Assembly: GCF_900113135.1 (NCBI RefSeq)
Contig: NZ_FOOH01000032.1
Span: 1-47,033 of the forward strand
Length of the DNA: 47,033 nt
Source of the DNA: Salegentibacter agarivorans
Lineage (GTDB): Bacteria > Bacteroidota > Bacteroidia > Flavobacteriales > Flavobacteriaceae
Reading direction: 5' to 3'
In this document: positions 34,896-43,452 of the stretch, piece by piece
How the letters are laid out: the number at the start of each line of letters is the position of its first letter
Numbering within the stretch: position 1 is the first letter of the stretch
Position numbers and translations under genes: made by a program
The notes under the pieces: generated by a model
Database searches by the model: none
Told to the model about the DNA's origin: nothing
What the model saw: only the letters and a program-made list of their open reading frames with translations

Positions 34896-36050
34896 TTATT
34901 CTTCCAAAGCCTTAAAAAACCTGTTTTCATAATCTCCCAATAGCTCTGGATGAAAAATGGATACCAGATCTTTTAATACCAAATCTGGACGTTGCGGGCC
35001 TAATTCAAAATAAAGTACACCCCCTGTTTCTCCTTTGGTTAGGCTTACGCTGTAGACATTTTTATTCTGTACTGCTTCAAACTGTTCATAATGTTGCGAT
35101 TCTTTTAAAAGTTGGGTATAAGAAGTGTATTGTCCTGCACTAATCCAATAATCGGCATCCTGGGCTTTGTCTAACACATTTTCAAAAGATAAAGCCATAC
35201 TTCCATTCCCTTGAGTATCGGCATAGACATAATTTGCATTGGCATCTTTAATAAATTGGGCTTGCCACGAATTTCCGTGGGGTAAATACCACTGGTCTTT
35301 ATACATAGCGCCGCTTAATACTTTAGGCGTTTCTGCTGCCGACTTTGCTAATTCTTTGGCTTCAGTATAATCGGTTTCTATTTTATTAAAAATCTTTTCA
35401 GCTTCATCTAATTTATTATAAAAAACGCCAAAGAATTTAATCCATTCCGCCTTTCCCAGCGGAGTTTTTTCGGTCCAGTCGCCATTGTACATCACCGGAA
35501 TTCCGGTTTTTTGAATGGTTTCAAATGTTTTATTGTTTCCGTCAATTGCAAAACCAATCACCACTTCTGGATCCAGATCAATAAGAACCTCGGTATTTAT
35601 ATTTTTATTTTTCCCCAGCTCTTTAATTTTTCCTGAATTAATCAATTTCCTGGTTTTTTCTGAAGAAATATAATCGAGACCTGGAAATCCTTTTAAGCTG
35701 TTTTCTTCATTTAAAGCTTCCAAAGCCGGAATATGCGTGGTAGAAGTCACCACCATTTTTTCTATCGGAATTTGCACTTTTTGGTCATAATCTAAACCGG
35801 AAGGAATTTCAGTATTTTCTTTAGTTAATAAATAGGTAAAAGCTTTATCGACATCGGGCCAGGCGGTTTCTATTTTTAAAATATAATAATCTCCAAAATC
35901 ATTGATGCTGAAATTAGTAGCGTGTTTTAAATCAACTGAATCTTGAGGTGTTTCTGAAGCAATATTTTTATCTTTTTGCTCGTTTTTACAGGCGGAAAAT
36001 ACTAGAAAAAGGAGTAGAAGATTAAGTGCTTTTACAGTCTTTATTTTCAT
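34896..36050 (-). CDS. btuF: Periplasmic binding lipoprotein, BtuF/FepB type
   Basis: The 384-residue lipoprotein has lipobox VFSAC. Two lobes of the helical-backbone periplasmic-binding fold (PF01497) are visible: EKMVVTSTTHIPALEALN near residue 105, DLDPEVVIGFAIDGNN near 165, and SFENVLDKAQDADYWI near 285. It would deliver cobalamin, or a related corrinoid or siderophore, to the BtuC permease. It is divergent from the cobalamin riboswitch/btuB unit, supporting B12. No riboswitch is seen in its own leader. Confidence 0.85.
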   Translation of the reverse strand: MKIKTVKALNLLLLFLVFSACKNEQKDKNIASETPQDSVDLKHATNFSINDFGDYYILKIETAWPDVDKAFTYLLTKENTEIPSGLDYDQKVQIPIEKMVVTSTTHIPALEALNEENSLKGFPGLDYISSEKTRKLINSGKIKELGKNKNINTEVLIDLDPEVVIGFAIDGNNKTFETIQKTGIPVMYNGDWTEKTPLGKAEWIKFFGVFYNKLDEAEKIFNKIETDYTEAKELAKSAAETPKVLSGAMYKDQWYLPHGNSWQAQFIKDANANYVYADTQGNGSMALSFENVLDKAQDADYWISAGQYTSYTQLLKESQHYEQFEAVQNKNVYSVSLTKGETGGVLYFELGPQRPDLVLKDLVSIFHPELLGDYENRFFKALEE

Positions 36051-36116
36051 TTTATGGTAGTTTAAAGGAATTGAATTTATATAATGCTATCTTCTTTTAG
36101 CCCCCTAAATAAATTA

Positions 36117-36149
36117 CGGGGCAAGCTCTGAAACAAGTTAAGGATGACG
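36117..36149. repeat. Solo half of the CGTCA-type repeat
   Basis: Its reverse complement (CGTCATCCTTAACTTG...GAGCTTGCCCCG) matches the left arm of the 6486 element at 29 of 33 positions. It sits in the btuF/btuB intergenic region. Confidence 0.6.
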
Positions 36150-36255
36150 AAAACTTTTATATAGAATATTTATAATTAGGAATTTTCAAAAGTAAGATTA
36201 TTTAGAATTTAATGGTCGCAACTAAAATAAATGTTTAATTTCGCATTGAAATTTT

Positions 36256-36506
36256 TGGTTCGGATGTGTTTTTCACGCCGATTAAAAGGGAATCAGGAAA
36301 AGTATGATTTTGGAAGTACAAAATATGAAGCACGAAGTTTTCTTCGTATTTCAAACTTCTACCATTTAACTTTATTAAGCCTGAGCTGTTCCCGCAACTG
36401 TAAGCTAAGTCCCGAAAGGGATGCTTGTTGTTATCACTTCAAAAACCACTGTTCTTATTTGGAATGGGAAGGTAAACAACAAGACGCGAGCCAGGAGACC
36501 TGCCAA
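36256..36506 (+). ncRNA. Cobalamin riboswitch upstream of btuB
   Basis: The conserved elements are in order: GGTTCGGATGTG at about 36258, AAAAGGGAATCAGG, then GCCTGAGCTGTTCCCGCAAC with TGTAAGC near 36380, AAGTCCCGAAAGGGATGC, CCACTG, GGGAAGG, AAACAACAAGACGCGAGCC and the B12-box partner AGGAGACCTGCC at 36493-36504. The layout is that of the AdoCbl-type (RF00174) riboswitch. It ends about 50 bases before the btuB ATG, so it probably controls translation or termination of the btuB-btuG transcript in response to B12. Short plus-strand frames over it are spurious. Confidence 0.93.
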
Positions 36507-36555
36507 AATATAACCAATAAATTCTTAGACTTTCGGGATAAAAGTCAGAGTGCAG

Positions 36556-38397
36556 ATGAAAATAACGCGATTTTACATTCTATTCCTTGGCCTGCTATGC
36601 AGTTTGCCTGTATTTGCTCAAAACGATACAATTAACGTTTTAGACGAAGTATTTTTGACAGATATCAAGCTGAAAGACTTTTCTACCGGCCAACAGGTTA
36701 CCGTTTTAAACGATTCAGTTTTAAAGAAAAACGGGGCGCTGCTTACTTCAGCATTAAATTTCAACACCAATATCTATTTTAAAGAGAATGGACTGGGAAT
36801 GGTTTCCTCACCTTCCTTCCGCGGAACAACAGCCTCACAAACAGCGGTTTTATGGAACGGGATTAATATAAATTCACAATTTAACGGCCAAACCGATTTT
36901 AATGCTCTAAACGCAGGCGGATTTGATAATATTAGTGTTCGTGGTGGCGGCGGAAGTGTAGTTTATGGTACCGGAGCCATTGGAGGAACCGTTCATTTAA
37001 ATACCAATCTTGATTTTACCGGAAAAACAAAGCAGGATATTTTCTTTCAATATGGCAGTTTTAATACCCTCGATGCCCGGTATAAAATAAAGACTTCAAG
37101 AAAAAAATGGAGTTTAAGTCTTGCTGCGGCTAGAAATTCATCAGATAATGATTATGAATGGCCCATTGAAGACAGAAAGAACGAGAATGGGGAGTTCTAC
37201 AATAGCAATTTAAATCTTGGATTCGCGTATCGGTTAAATGAAAAAAACACTTTAAAATTTTATAGTGAAATTTTTGATGGGGAGCGGCATTTCTCCCTGA
37301 TTCGCCCGTCAGAAACCAAAACAAAATACCAGAATTTTGATACCCGAAATTTATTGGAATGGGTAGGAGAGTTTGGTGATTTTATTTCGGTTGCAAGGTT
37401 AGCCCATCTAAATGAAAATTATAAGTTCTACGGGAATATTACTGAAAATCAATCTTCCTCTGGCAAAGCGCAAATCTTGATTGGCAAATACGATTTAAAT
37501 TATTCAATTTCAAAAACTTTAGAGCTAAATGCTGTACTCACGAACACGTACACCGATGGTAGCGGCTCTGGAATTACCGAAAATATCCGAAATATATTTT
37601 CTTCGGCATTCTTAATGAAGCATAGGCCATTTCAAAAATTTCAATATGAATTGGGAATCAGAAAAGAGATAACCGAAAATTATGAAAGTCCGTTACTATT
37701 TTCTGCAGGAACACATTATGATTTTACCGATTTCTATAGTCTAAAAATGAATATTTCCAGAAATTTTAGAATTCCCACTTACAACGATCTTTACTGGGCC
37801 GGTGCCGGTAATCTTAATTTACGCCCCGAAACTTCTAACCAGGTTGAGCTTGGAAACCATTTTAAACATAGAAACCTGAAGTTTAGTCTAACCGGTTATT
37901 ATATTAAAATTGATGATATGATACGCTGGTTACCTTCCAGTAATAATATTTGGCGTCCAAGAAATGAAGAAAAGGTAGAAACCTACGGTATTGAGGTTTT
38001 GGCAGGCTGGGGAAAAGAGATTTTTAAAGATCACCAAATTAGCGCCTCTGGTACTTATGCCTATACGGTTTCAGAAAATATGAATAAGGGATACCAACTT
38101 ATTTATGTACCGTTTCATAAAGCCACAGGTGCACTTACTTATGCTTTTAAAGATTTCAGTATAGATTATCAGCTTTTATATAACGGAGAGATTTTTACCA
38201 GATCTGATAATAATTCCCGCTATAATATGGATGCTTATACGGTTTCAAACCTTGGAATTTCATATGATTTGGGAAAAACAAGTACTTACAAGATTGGAGC
38301 GAGGGTGCTCAATATTTTAAACGAAGAATATCAAAGTGTAGAAAACCGGTGGATGCCCGGCAGAAACTTTAATATATACCTAAACCTTAATTTTTAA
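36556..38397 (+). CDS. btuB: TonB-dependent cobalamin receptor
   Basis: The 613-residue outer-membrane receptor has signal peptide MKITRFYILFLGLLCSLPVFAQ. The ATG at 36556 is preferred over an in-frame GTG at 36550. A plug domain (about residues 25-150) includes SPSFRGTTASQTAVLWNG and GGGGSVVYGTGAIGGTVHLN. A 22-strand barrel follows, ending with the terminal aromatic NIYLNLNF. BtuB-family proteins are about 600 residues, as here, and no SusC-type N-terminal CarboxypepD_reg domain is seen. The cobalamin riboswitch directly upstream makes B12 or related corrinoids the substrate with good confidence. Confidence 0.92.
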   Translation: MKITRFYILFLGLLCSLPVFAQNDTINVLDEVFLTDIKLKDFSTGQQVTVLNDSVLKKNGALLTSALNFNTNIYFKENGLGMVSSPSFRGTTASQTAVLWNGININSQFNGQTDFNALNAGGFDNISVRGGGGSVVYGTGAIGGTVHLNTNLDFTGKTKQDIFFQYGSFNTLDARYKIKTSRKKWSLSLAAARNSSDNDYEWPIEDRKNENGEFYNSNLNLGFAYRLNEKNTLKFYSEIFDGERHFSLIRPSETKTKYQNFDTRNLLEWVGEFGDFISVARLAHLNENYKFYGNITENQSSSGKAQILIGKYDLNYSISKTLELNAVLTNTYTDGSGSGITENIRNIFSSAFLMKHRPFQKFQYELGIRKEITENYESPLLFSAGTHYDFTDFYSLKMNISRNFRIPTYNDLYWAGAGNLNLRPETSNQVELGNHFKHRNLKFSLTGYYIKIDDMIRWLPSSNNIWRPRNEEKVETYGIEVLAGWGKEIFKDHQISASGTYAYTVSENMNKGYQLIYVPFHKATGALTYAFKDFSIDYQLLYNGEIFTRSDNNSRYNMDAYTVSNLGISYDLGKTSTYKIGARVLNILNEEYQSVENRWMPGRNFNIYLNLNF

Positions 38398-38412
38398 CCA
38401 GCATGGTGCTGG
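38398..38412 (+). other. Intercistronic hairpin between btuB and btuG-like genes
   Basis: CCAGCA-TGG-TGCTGG begins at the base after the btuB stop. It is short (6 bp) with no T-run, so it is not a terminator. It could protect or modulate the downstream transcript, which is speculative. Confidence 0.35.
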
Positions 38413-38481
38413 AAGCAAATATTCTTAAAATCAGATTTTTAAACTGCTTATTTGCTCCGCTCTTTGCTAAAATTCTAACCA

Positions 38482-39573
38482 ATGAAAAGAATTAGTAAAC
38501 TATTAACTATGGCCGTGATAAGTGGCTTATTTTTGAATTCCTGTAGCAGCGATGACGATGTTGTGGATCCTGAAATAGAGCAACCTGAAAGCACCTATGC
38601 AGATGGATTGTTTGTGCTTAATGAAGGTGGTTTCGGTAACAATAATAGTTCAATATCATATATTGATAATGATTTTTCTAATCTAGAATCCGATATATTT
38701 TCTACAGTAAATGGTTCTTCTCTGGGAGATACAGGGCAGAGTCTCACATTGGATGATAATTATGCATATATCGTTATGAATGTTTCCAATATAGTTCAAA
38801 TTGTTGATCGGTATACTTTTGAGCACATTCATACAATTGAGGAGGGATTAAGTAATCCACGGTATCTTACTTTGGTAGACGAGAAGATATATGTTACCAA
38901 TTGGGGAGATGCCTCTAATGATACAGATGATTATATCGCTATATATAATGCAAGTACCTATGAATCTACTGGAACAATTAGTGTAGGAGAAGGGCCTGAA
39001 AAGATTATTAATGATAATAATAAACTATATGTAGCTTTACAGGGCGGCTATAATTATAATAATAAGATTGTGATTATAGATCCTATTTCCAATACTGTGG
39101 AAGTAAGTATAGAAATTGGTGATTCTCCTAATGCAATAGAGATATCAGATGGCTTCTTGTGGGTAATGTCTGGAGGAGTACCCGGTTATGCTCAAGGAGT
39201 TGGTGAAACAGCTGGCAGTATTTCTAAAATAGACTTATCAAATAATGAAATAACAGAAGAGTTGATTTTTCCAAATACCACAGATCATCCTTCAAATTTT
39301 GAAATTGAAGATGATACTATTTATTATACTCTCAATGGATCTGTTTACTCTATGGAAGAATCTGCTACAGAGTTACCTGAGGAGAGTCTTTTTACTTTTA
39401 CTGATATTACTTCTTTTTACGGATTTGAAATCGAGGATGGATATTTATATACTGGCGATGCAGGAGATTATAGCTCAAATGGTGTGGTAAGAATATATAA
39501 TTTTGAAGGAGAAATAATTTCACAATTTGATTCCGGAGGCGTAAGCCCAAACGGTTTCTACTTTACCGATTAA
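38482..39573 (+). CDS. BtuG-like beta-propeller lipoprotein (YncE/DUF5074)
   Basis: The 363-residue lipoprotein has lipobox FLNSC and acidic SSDDD. FVLNEGGFGNNNSSISYID opens a seven-blade propeller with repeated blade motifs such as YIVMNVSNIVQIVD, YVTNWGDASNDTDDYIAIY and YVALQGGYNY...IVIID. DUF5074/YncE propellers of Bacteroidota include BtuG, the surface protein that captures B12 with very high affinity and lids BtuB. It starts 84 bases after btuB under the same riboswitch. This supports a BtuG-equivalent, although sequence alone does not prove B12 binding. Confidence 0.85.
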   Translation: MKRISKLLTMAVISGLFLNSCSSDDDVVDPEIEQPESTYADGLFVLNEGGFGNNNSSISYIDNDFSNLESDIFSTVNGSSLGDTGQSLTLDDNYAYIVMNVSNIVQIVDRYTFEHIHTIEEGLSNPRYLTLVDEKIYVTNWGDASNDTDDYIAIYNASTYESTGTISVGEGPEKIINDNNKLYVALQGGYNYNNKIVIIDPISNTVEVSIEIGDSPNAIEISDGFLWVMSGGVPGYAQGVGETAGSISKIDLSNNEITEELIFPNTTDHPSNFEIEDDTIYYTLNGSVYSMEESATELPEESLFTFTDITSFYGFEIEDGYLYTGDAGDYSSNGVVRIYNFEGEIISQFDSGGVSPNGFYFTD

Positions 39574-39607
39574 AAACTGTTTTTTTGTTTATTCAAATTT
39601 GAATAAA

Positions 39608-39645
39608 AAAGCCCCGTTTCACAACTGAATCGGGGCTTTGCATTA
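39608..39645. terminator. Bidirectional terminator AAAGCCCCG..CGGGGCTTT
   Basis: A 9-bp stem (39608-39616 with 39631-39639) is flanked by A- and T-runs. It lies between the convergent btuG-like and S41 peptidase genes. A small ATTCAAATTTGAAT palindrome lies just upstream. Confidence 0.85.
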
Positions 39646-39660
39646 AATATACTTTTAAAA

Positions 39661-41145
39661 TTACTGCTTAAATTCAGCAGCTTTTTTCCTTATTTCTTCA
39701 GGAATTTCGTCTATATACATTCTTTGGTAATCTACATCAGTCTCACCACGTTCACCAATTTTAGTAAATCTTGAATCGTAAGATGTAGCGGGAATTGCCA
39801 TTCTGTTACCGGTAATATCAGCAAGAGCAGCAGCAAGTAAAGTTTCTACAGGTGTCCCCAATTCTATTAGGTTCGTAATATCTTCTTCAGTTTCAATATC
39901 CGGAATTAAACCTTCTTCAGAATAGGCATCTTCATTCGCATTAACAGATTCATAAATTAATGGCTGAATCACATATTTATGATTTGGGTTTCTATTTTGT
40001 CTGTCCCAATCAGGAGAATCATATAAAGGGGCAGCAGCCTGAAATTTTCCAACCGTATTGCTTCCCACGTGTACTACCTCTATATAAGGAGCAAGACCAT
40101 TTATTACTAACTCGCTGGCAGAAGCCGTGGAAGCCGTACCAATAATATAAACCTTGCTAAGGTTTAAGCTATTGATCATTTCGCCAGTTCTAATCTTATC
40201 GTTGAATCTATCTACTAATCGATCTTCAGATAATTGAGACTGTAAGAAATTGTTCCAGCTTTGTTTAGAGAAAATTTCACCGTTAAACTGCCCGGTAATC
40301 ATACTGGAAAGATCTACCGCACTTTCTACAGAACCACCACCGTTGTACCTAAGATCTAAAACCAGTTCATCTATACCTTCAGCTTTTAAATCTCCAAAAG
40401 CAGCATTTAGTTCATCATCAAAATCGGCGGTAAAACTATTATACATAATGTAGCCAACACTTATTCCATCTACTTCTACTACTTTAGATAAAAGAACCGG
40501 ATTTTCGGTAATTTCTATTCTGTTTAGTGCTATGGTTTCATCGGTATTACTAATAATATTATCGTTAATTTCAGCTACTGTAATTTCATAGCCATCTCTC
40601 CCCAAAAGAGATTGATAATTATCAAGGTTCATAGTTTCCCCATCAATATCGGTAAAAAGAGTACCACGAGTAACGCCGGCTTCATCGGCAGGACTATTTG
40701 GTATTACATATCGTACATAGGCTAAAACCCCATTACTTCCAAATCTTACCAATCCATAATCCATTCCGGTTGTAGTTTGAATTCCAGCTTGATTATTTTC
40801 CAAAATAGTATAATCATCAATAATAAAGCTAAAACGATCTTTTGGCGCAGGAACTTTTAATCCGTTATTAAAAAGATCTTCGGGAGAATCAAAACTAGCC
40901 AGCCATTCATTTTTATCGGCTTCAGAATCAAAATAATTCTCACCTAATTCTGGAACATCGGCTTCATATACATAGTAGATGCTCATTGCATCATATAAAT
41001 AATTTTCGATTTCTAAATTAGGAGTTTCCCCGGGCTTATCGCCTCCTGGTTCAACCGGGAAGCGTTCGTCATTGTCATCTTTGGAGCAACTGCTCAAGAC
41101 TCCTGTAGCCAGGAATAAAAGTAAAATTAGTTTATTAATCTTCAT
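39661..41145 (-). CDS. S41 family C-terminal-processing-type peptidase lipoprotein
   Basis: The 494-residue lipoprotein has lipobox LSSC. An N-terminal helical domain is followed by a PDZ domain (about residues 120-215, YVIPNSPADEAGVTRGTLF). The S41 catalytic core (about 240-420) includes ELVLDLRYNGGGSVESA, with the nucleophile in STASASELVINGL and the downstream Lys in NTVGKFQ. CTP/Tsp-type proteases use a Ser-Lys dyad. It is a periplasmic or surface protease, possibly housekeeping of envelope proteins. It converges with the btuG-like gene. Confidence 0.88.
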   Translation of the reverse strand: MKINKLILLLFLATGVLSSCSKDDNDERFPVEPGGDKPGETPNLEIENYLYDAMSIYYVYEADVPELGENYFDSEADKNEWLASFDSPEDLFNNGLKVPAPKDRFSFIIDDYTILENNQAGIQTTTGMDYGLVRFGSNGVLAYVRYVIPNSPADEAGVTRGTLFTDIDGETMNLDNYQSLLGRDGYEITVAEINDNIISNTDETIALNRIEITENPVLLSKVVEVDGISVGYIMYNSFTADFDDELNAAFGDLKAEGIDELVLDLRYNGGGSVESAVDLSSMITGQFNGEIFSKQSWNNFLQSQLSEDRLVDRFNDKIRTGEMINSLNLSKVYIIGTASTASASELVINGLAPYIEVVHVGSNTVGKFQAAAPLYDSPDWDRQNRNPNHKYVIQPLIYESVNANEDAYSEEGLIPDIETEEDITNLIELGTPVETLLAAALADITGNRMAIPATSYDSRFTKIGERGETDVDYQRMYIDEIPEEIRKKAAEFKQ

Positions 41146-41265
41146 AAATTTAAGTTTGTTTTAGATTGCTAAAAATACCCACATTAAATTAAATTCAAAA
41201 TCCTATTGTAACAAATATTACCGCTAATCGTTTTAAAGGTAAGAAGGTTATTAAACCAACCATAC

Positions 41266-41781
41266 ATGAGACAACAAGCCTTCCTGGAAAAAATTAACCC
41301 GGTGAAAGATAAAATGTACCGGCTTGCATTGAGACTGCTTATTTCTAAAGAAGCTGCCGAAGATGCTACCCAGGAAGTAATCTATAAACTATGGGCTCGC
41401 AAAGATAAACTCAAGGATTATACCAATGTTGAAGCTTTTGCAATGACAACAACAAAAAACTATTGTTTAGATGAGTTAAAAGCAAAAAAGAATAATAATT
41501 TAAGAATTGTTCATCAGAATTATGAGAATAATTCAATTTCGCTCCAAACAGAACTGGAGGTTAAAGATGAAATGCTGTGGATAAACCAAATTTTAAATGA
41601 GTTGCCAGAACAGCAAAAAATTGTTTTTCAGCTTAGGGATATTGAGCAACTGGAGTTTGAAGAAATTATAGAAATCACTAAAATGAAGTCTACCGCTATT
41701 AGGGTAGCCTTATCTAGAGCTAGAAAAAAAATAAGAGAAAGCTTAACAAACAAGCATAATTATGGAATTACAAAAGATTAG
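41266..41781 (+). CDS. ECF RNA polymerase sigma factor
   Basis: The 171-residue protein has sigma-70 region 2 (AEDATQEVIYKLWARKD, with DYTNVEAFAMTTTKNYCLDELK) and region 4 (LPEQQKIVFQLRDIEQLEFEEIIEITKMKSTAIRVALSRARKKIRE). This is the extracytoplasmic-function layout lacking region 3. It overlaps the next gene by 20 bases and heads a four-gene module with a membrane protein and two DUF4252 exported proteins, so it probably responds to an envelope cue and may self-regulate. The target regulon is unknown. Confidence 0.92.
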   Translation: MRQQAFLEKINPVKDKMYRLALRLLISKEAAEDATQEVIYKLWARKDKLKDYTNVEAFAMTTTKNYCLDELKAKKNNNLRIVHQNYENNSISLQTELEVKDEMLWINQILNELPEQQKIVFQLRDIEQLEFEEIIEITKMKSTAIRVALSRARKKIRESLTNKHNYGITKD

Positions 41782-42214
41782 AGAATTACTGGAAAAATAT
41801 GATGCCGGTGAAACATCTCTGGCTGAAGAAAATGCACTTCGAGAATATTTTCAAAAAAATGAGGTGCCAGCCGATTTAAAAAGTTATGGGTTATTATTTT
41901 CTTTTTCAGAAAAAAACAAAACACAAAAAATGCAACGGGAAGTAGAACTTCCATCGCAAGCAAAGGGGAATAAATACCTTTGGACAGCCATAGCGGCAAG
42001 TATTATTGTAATAGTGGGACTTTTCTTTTTTCAGAATAAACCTATGGAAATGAATCATAGCGATCTTGGTACGGTTCAGGATAAAGAGGAGGCTTTGCAA
42101 AAAAGCATGGAAGCTTTAAAAATGGTTTCCGAATTAATGAATGAAGGGAAAGAAGACCTTATATACCTAAAAGAATTTAATAACACCAAAGATAAATTTA
42201 TAAAAACCGAATAA
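41762..42214 (+). CDS. Single-pass membrane protein, likely anti-sigma-like
   Basis: The 150-residue protein has a short cytosolic N-terminus (IRELLEKYDAGETSLAEENALREYF), a membrane helix (YLWTAIAASIIVIVGLFFF, about residues 75-93) and an extracytoplasmic tail. The start resembles zinc-finger-less anti-sigma partners in flavobacterial ECF operons. It overlaps the sigma gene by 20 bases, so coupling is expected. The function is inferred from position and topology, not from a recognised domain. Confidence 0.72.
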   Translation: MELQKIRELLEKYDAGETSLAEENALREYFQKNEVPADLKSYGLLFSFSEKNKTQKMQREVELPSQAKGNKYLWTAIAASIIVIVGLFFFQNKPMEMNHSDLGTVQDKEEALQKSMEALKMVSELMNEGKEDLIYLKEFNNTKDKFIKTE

Positions 42215-42215
42215 T

Positions 42216-42743
42216 ATGAAAAAGATAGCAATAGTTATTATTATTGGCCTTTTACCAGTAATAACGCAAGCCCAGTCGTTTGCCAAGTACGAAAATATGA
42301 AGGATGTTGATGCGATGGTAATGACCAGCAAGATGTTTAAAATGCTTGCTAAAGTAGATTTAAGCGAAGATAACCCAGAAGCCAGGGAATACCTGAAACT
42401 CATTGAAAACCTTGATGAGATTAAAATGTTTACCAGCACCACGGCTTCAGTGAGAAATGAAATGCAAAAAGATGTTGAGCGTTATTTAAACTCAAATTCT
42501 TTAGAGCAGTTAATGCGAGTAAACGAAGACGGGAAAAATATTCGGTTTTATTCTAAAGGAGGAAAAAACGATAATTATGTAAGTGAGCTGTTTATGTTTA
42601 TGGAAGGTGAAAAAGAAGGTGAACTAATTTCTGTGATTTTGAGTATCACGGGAGAAATAGACCTTTCGCAATTATCCCGCTTAACATCAGACCTTAAAAT
42701 ACCAGGTGCTGAAGAGCTTAAAAATGTAGAAAATAAATCTTAG
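42216..42743 (+). CDS. DUF4252 domain exported protein
   Basis: The 175-residue protein has signal peptide MKKIAIVIIIGLLPVITQAQ. VTSKMFKMLAKVDLSEDN, then MFTSTTASVRNEMQKDVERYL and DNYVSELFMFME are typical of DUF4252. One base separates it from the anti-sigma-like gene. The family is common after ECF sigma genes in Flavobacteriaceae, with unknown biochemical role. Confidence 0.82.
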   Translation: MKKIAIVIIIGLLPVITQAQSFAKYENMKDVDAMVMTSKMFKMLAKVDLSEDNPEAREYLKLIENLDEIKMFTSTTASVRNEMQKDVERYLNSNSLEQLMRVNEDGKNIRFYSKGGKNDNYVSELFMFMEGEKEGELISVILSITGEIDLSQLSRLTSDLKIPGAEELKNVENKS

Positions 42744-42765
42744 ATCAACTTAAAATCAATATAAA

Positions 42766-43311
42766 ATGAAATCAATAAAAATTTTAGGCTTGGCACTGGC
42801 GGCTGCAGCTTTTGTTTCGTGTGCGAACGAGCCGAGTTTGCAGGAGTATTATGTAGAAAATCAGCAGGACAATAAGTTCATTGCTTTAGATGTACCTACC
42901 AGTATGTTTACCAACGCTGATGCCCTGGATGAAAATCAAAGAACTACGCTGGAAAGTGTGAAGAAAATTAATGTTTTGGCTTTGCCGGTTAAAGAAAGCA
43001 AAGAGGAATATGAAGCCGAAAAAGCTAAACTAAGTAGCATTTTGCAGGATAAAAAGTACCAGCTATTAATGAAATATGGCTCAAACGATCGTAAGGCAGA
43101 AATTTATTTTACCGGAGACGAAGAGGCCATAGACGAAATTATTGTTTACGGGTATGATGATACCAAAGGAGTGGGAGTAGCTCGGGTATTAGGTGAAGAT
43201 ATGAATCCGAAGAAATTGATGGAACTTATGAAATCGCTTGAAAAAGGAGACGTAGATGTAGACGGTTTAAAAGGAATTACCGGTATGTTTAAAACAGAAA
43301 TTGAAGAATAG
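42766..43311 (+). CDS. DUF4252 domain lipoprotein
   Basis: The 181-residue lipoprotein has lipobox AFVSC. The pattern SMFTNADALDEN, ESVKKINVLALP and KPQYQLLMKYGS-like strands follow the same DUF4252 layout as its neighbour, so the two are likely paralogous. It is the final gene of the ECF module and ends before the nested hairpin at 43332. Confidence 0.82.
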   Translation: MKSIKILGLALAAAAFVSCANEPSLQEYYVENQQDNKFIALDVPTSMFTNADALDENQRTTLESVKKINVLALPVKESKEEYEAEKAKLSSILQDKKYQLLMKYGSNDRKAEIYFTGDEEAIDEIIVYGYDDTKGVGVARVLGEDMNPKKLMELMKSLEKGDVDVDGLKGITGMFKTEIEE

Positions 43312-43331
43312 TTTTTTAGTTGAATTTATTG

Positions 43332-43446
43332 AAGAGGTTGTTTGAAAAGAATCGTCAATCTGAACTCGTTTCAGATTCTAAGTTCATTAGAATTAGACCC
43401 TGAAACGAGTTCAGGGTGACGTGGGAAAATTCTCAAACAACCTCTT
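43332..43446. repeat. Nested palindrome: 14-bp outer stem enclosing a CGTCA-type paired-hairpin element
   Basis: AAGAGGTTGTTTGA (43332-43345) pairs with TCAAACAACCTCTT (43433-43446). Inside, 43353-43421 is CGTCA-AATCTGAA..TTCAGATT-CTAA then TTAGA-CCCTGAA..TTCAGGG-TGACG. The outer stem ends in a T-run in both directions and probably terminates both convergent units (DUF4252 and purB). Confidence 0.8.
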
Positions 43447-43452
43447 TTTAAT

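Noticed and set aside
34670-34930. 86-codon minus-strand frame between btuF and btuC
   Set aside because: It overlaps both neighbours and has an ordinary non-coding composition; no start signal or domain was seen.
36231-36635. 134-codon plus-strand frame over the btuB leader
   Set aside because: It lies on the cobalamin riboswitch and overlaps btuB in another frame; its translation has no domain and the RNA explains the conservation.
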